Of a DNA stretch of 64,000 nt, positions 63,150-64,000 are shown in pieces. Source of the DNA: Lepas anatifera (taxonomy: Eukaryota; Arthropoda; Thecostraca; Lepadidae); NCBI GenBank assembly GCA_034440635.1, contig JAOTON010000961.1:1054001-1118000 (forward strand). Direction: 5' to 3'. How positions within the stretch are numbered: the first letter of the stretch is position 1; the number at the start of each line of letters is the position of its first letter. Both the position numbers and the translations under genes were made by a program. Under the pieces are notes generated by a model. The model did not search any database and was not told the origin of the DNA. It saw nothing but the letters and a program-made list of their open reading frames with translations.

Positions 63150-64000
63150 ACCGTCCACCTCCACTCCAGTGGAGGGGAGGTTTCAACCTCCCCCTCTCGA
63201 GCTCTACTCCTTTGGGGAATAGTGAAAAACCGTAAACGTTGGTAAATAACCCATAGTAAATGATGAAGTTACATCGGTCACTTTTTGGCTCAGGCCATTA
63301 TTGATGTCATTATAGATCAAAGAAGATGACAGGCTAGATATTGTATGGCTCTGGTGTCTGAGTTAATTTGGGATACAGCTTCAGGCATTATTTGATTCCT
63401 CGCGTTACGGCGAATCGAACTACATGACATGACCATGATAGGTCAAAGTTTTCAATGTCTTGACCTAAGGCCAAGTCAAGGATGCCTTTTCACCTTATAA
63501 GGTTAATATGCATATCAGTGGACTCGAATAATGATCCTAACGTGATGGTATCCAAATTAGATATCTATCGCCATTCCGTGGAAGGTTATTGATCCAAATT
63601 CGAGAGCCTGTCGAGTAGTCTCAGATACCCGCTCAGAGGTCACAGGTCAAGACGTAAACCTGACCCCAGGGAGTGGGCTGTGGTGTCATGATCCTAGGAA
63701 TAGAATGCTATTCTAACCCGTATCTACAGGAATTAAACCATTTTTGGACAACCGCCGTTCTCCGTTGTATGTCCTATGGAGAAGTCATGACCCGTGCCTG
63801 ACCCTATGTCATCAATATAAACATCCTGTTGCCTCAACTTTTGGTTCTCGGTGGGCCTATTGTGTGATATGAATGTCAGATCAATATATTTTAACATTTT
63901 TTCACTGTTTCCATTTCAACGTTTTTGGGGATAGTCACTTTACCTGGCCTTTTGACCTGACCTGAGATGACAAGCTTAGAATTTAAAACCGCAGAATCAA
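63150..64000 (+). mobile_element. TTAA-type element, running off the window end
   Basis: The left end has CCACTCCAGTGGAGG and the palindrome GGAGGTTTCAACCTCC. The first arm and TTAA are not clear. The body follows the 58994 and 45645 copies: CTTTTTGGCTCAGGCC, GCGAATCGAACTACATGAC, TTGACCTAAGGCCAAGTC and, near 63840-63890, CTCGGTGGGCCTATTGTGTG. The latter matches the 46220-46245 segment. The right end lies beyond the window. Confidence 0.65.

Overview
This window looks like nuclear DNA of an invertebrate animal, probably a marine arthropod such as a crustacean, although the exact lineage cannot be fixed from sequence alone. It is clearly eukaryotic. Coding density is very low, the few plausible exons are split by introns with GT/AG borders, and there is a nuclear-type tRNA-Asp gene with a pol III T-run terminator. 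Long microsatellites, minisatellites, tRNA-derived SINEs, LINE remnants and several families of short inverted-repeat DNA transposons fill most of the rest. There are no operons, ribosome binding sites, CRISPR arrays or bacterial-type genes.

Region 1 to 6170 appears to be the 3' end of one gene on the plus strand. A decayed LINE reverse transcriptase (1-1674) and a 64-bp minisatellite precede three candidate exons at 2592-2745, 3071-3204 and 5835-5978. The first and last resemble the C-terminal end of FHIP (FAM160/RAI16) proteins, which link HOOK adaptors and dynein to early endosomes. The last intron carries a tRNA-derived SINE, an intact tRNA-Asp(GTC) and a truncated Kolobok/T2-like MITE. 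Tandem repeats sit on the gene's own borders: the 3' splice site, a donor-like site and the stop codon.

The remaining 58 kb has no gene I can name. It is a graveyard of mobile elements. (i) hAT-type MITEs with 8-bp target duplications, four of them perfect, lie at 8964, 10730, 11421, 18446, 29850, 36693, 47202 and 50515. (ii) Two 456-bp Kolobok/T2-like MITEs lie at 12007 and 30270. (iii) A family of TTAA-flanked elements of about 0.85-1.25 kb lies at 32421, 45645, 58994, 60182 and about 63150. Their ends share one architecture but differ in sequence from copy to copy, and their bodies are packed with AGGTCA/TGACCT hexamers. (iv) tRNA-derived SINEs lie at 3921, 13216 and 42541. (v) LINE 3' ends lie near 56040 and 56717. 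One TTAA element has split an older unidentified coding sequence on the minus strand (about 31800-33700).

Large minisatellites lie at 1671-2613 (64 bp), 25716-27350 (27/36/44 bp, GC-rich), 34368-34620, 41165-41783 (65 bp) and 43854-44712 (about 38 bp, with a bZIP/CRE-like core). Microsatellites are frequent. A block of poly-A, poly-C and GA at 35679-36560 looks like a sequencing or assembly artefact. Most long open frames are by-products of these repeats. The strongest candidate for something undescribed is the TTAA family with copy-specific matched palindromic ends and dense nuclear-receptor-like half-sites. The minisatellite that has amplified a 3' splice site together with the start of its exon comes next.
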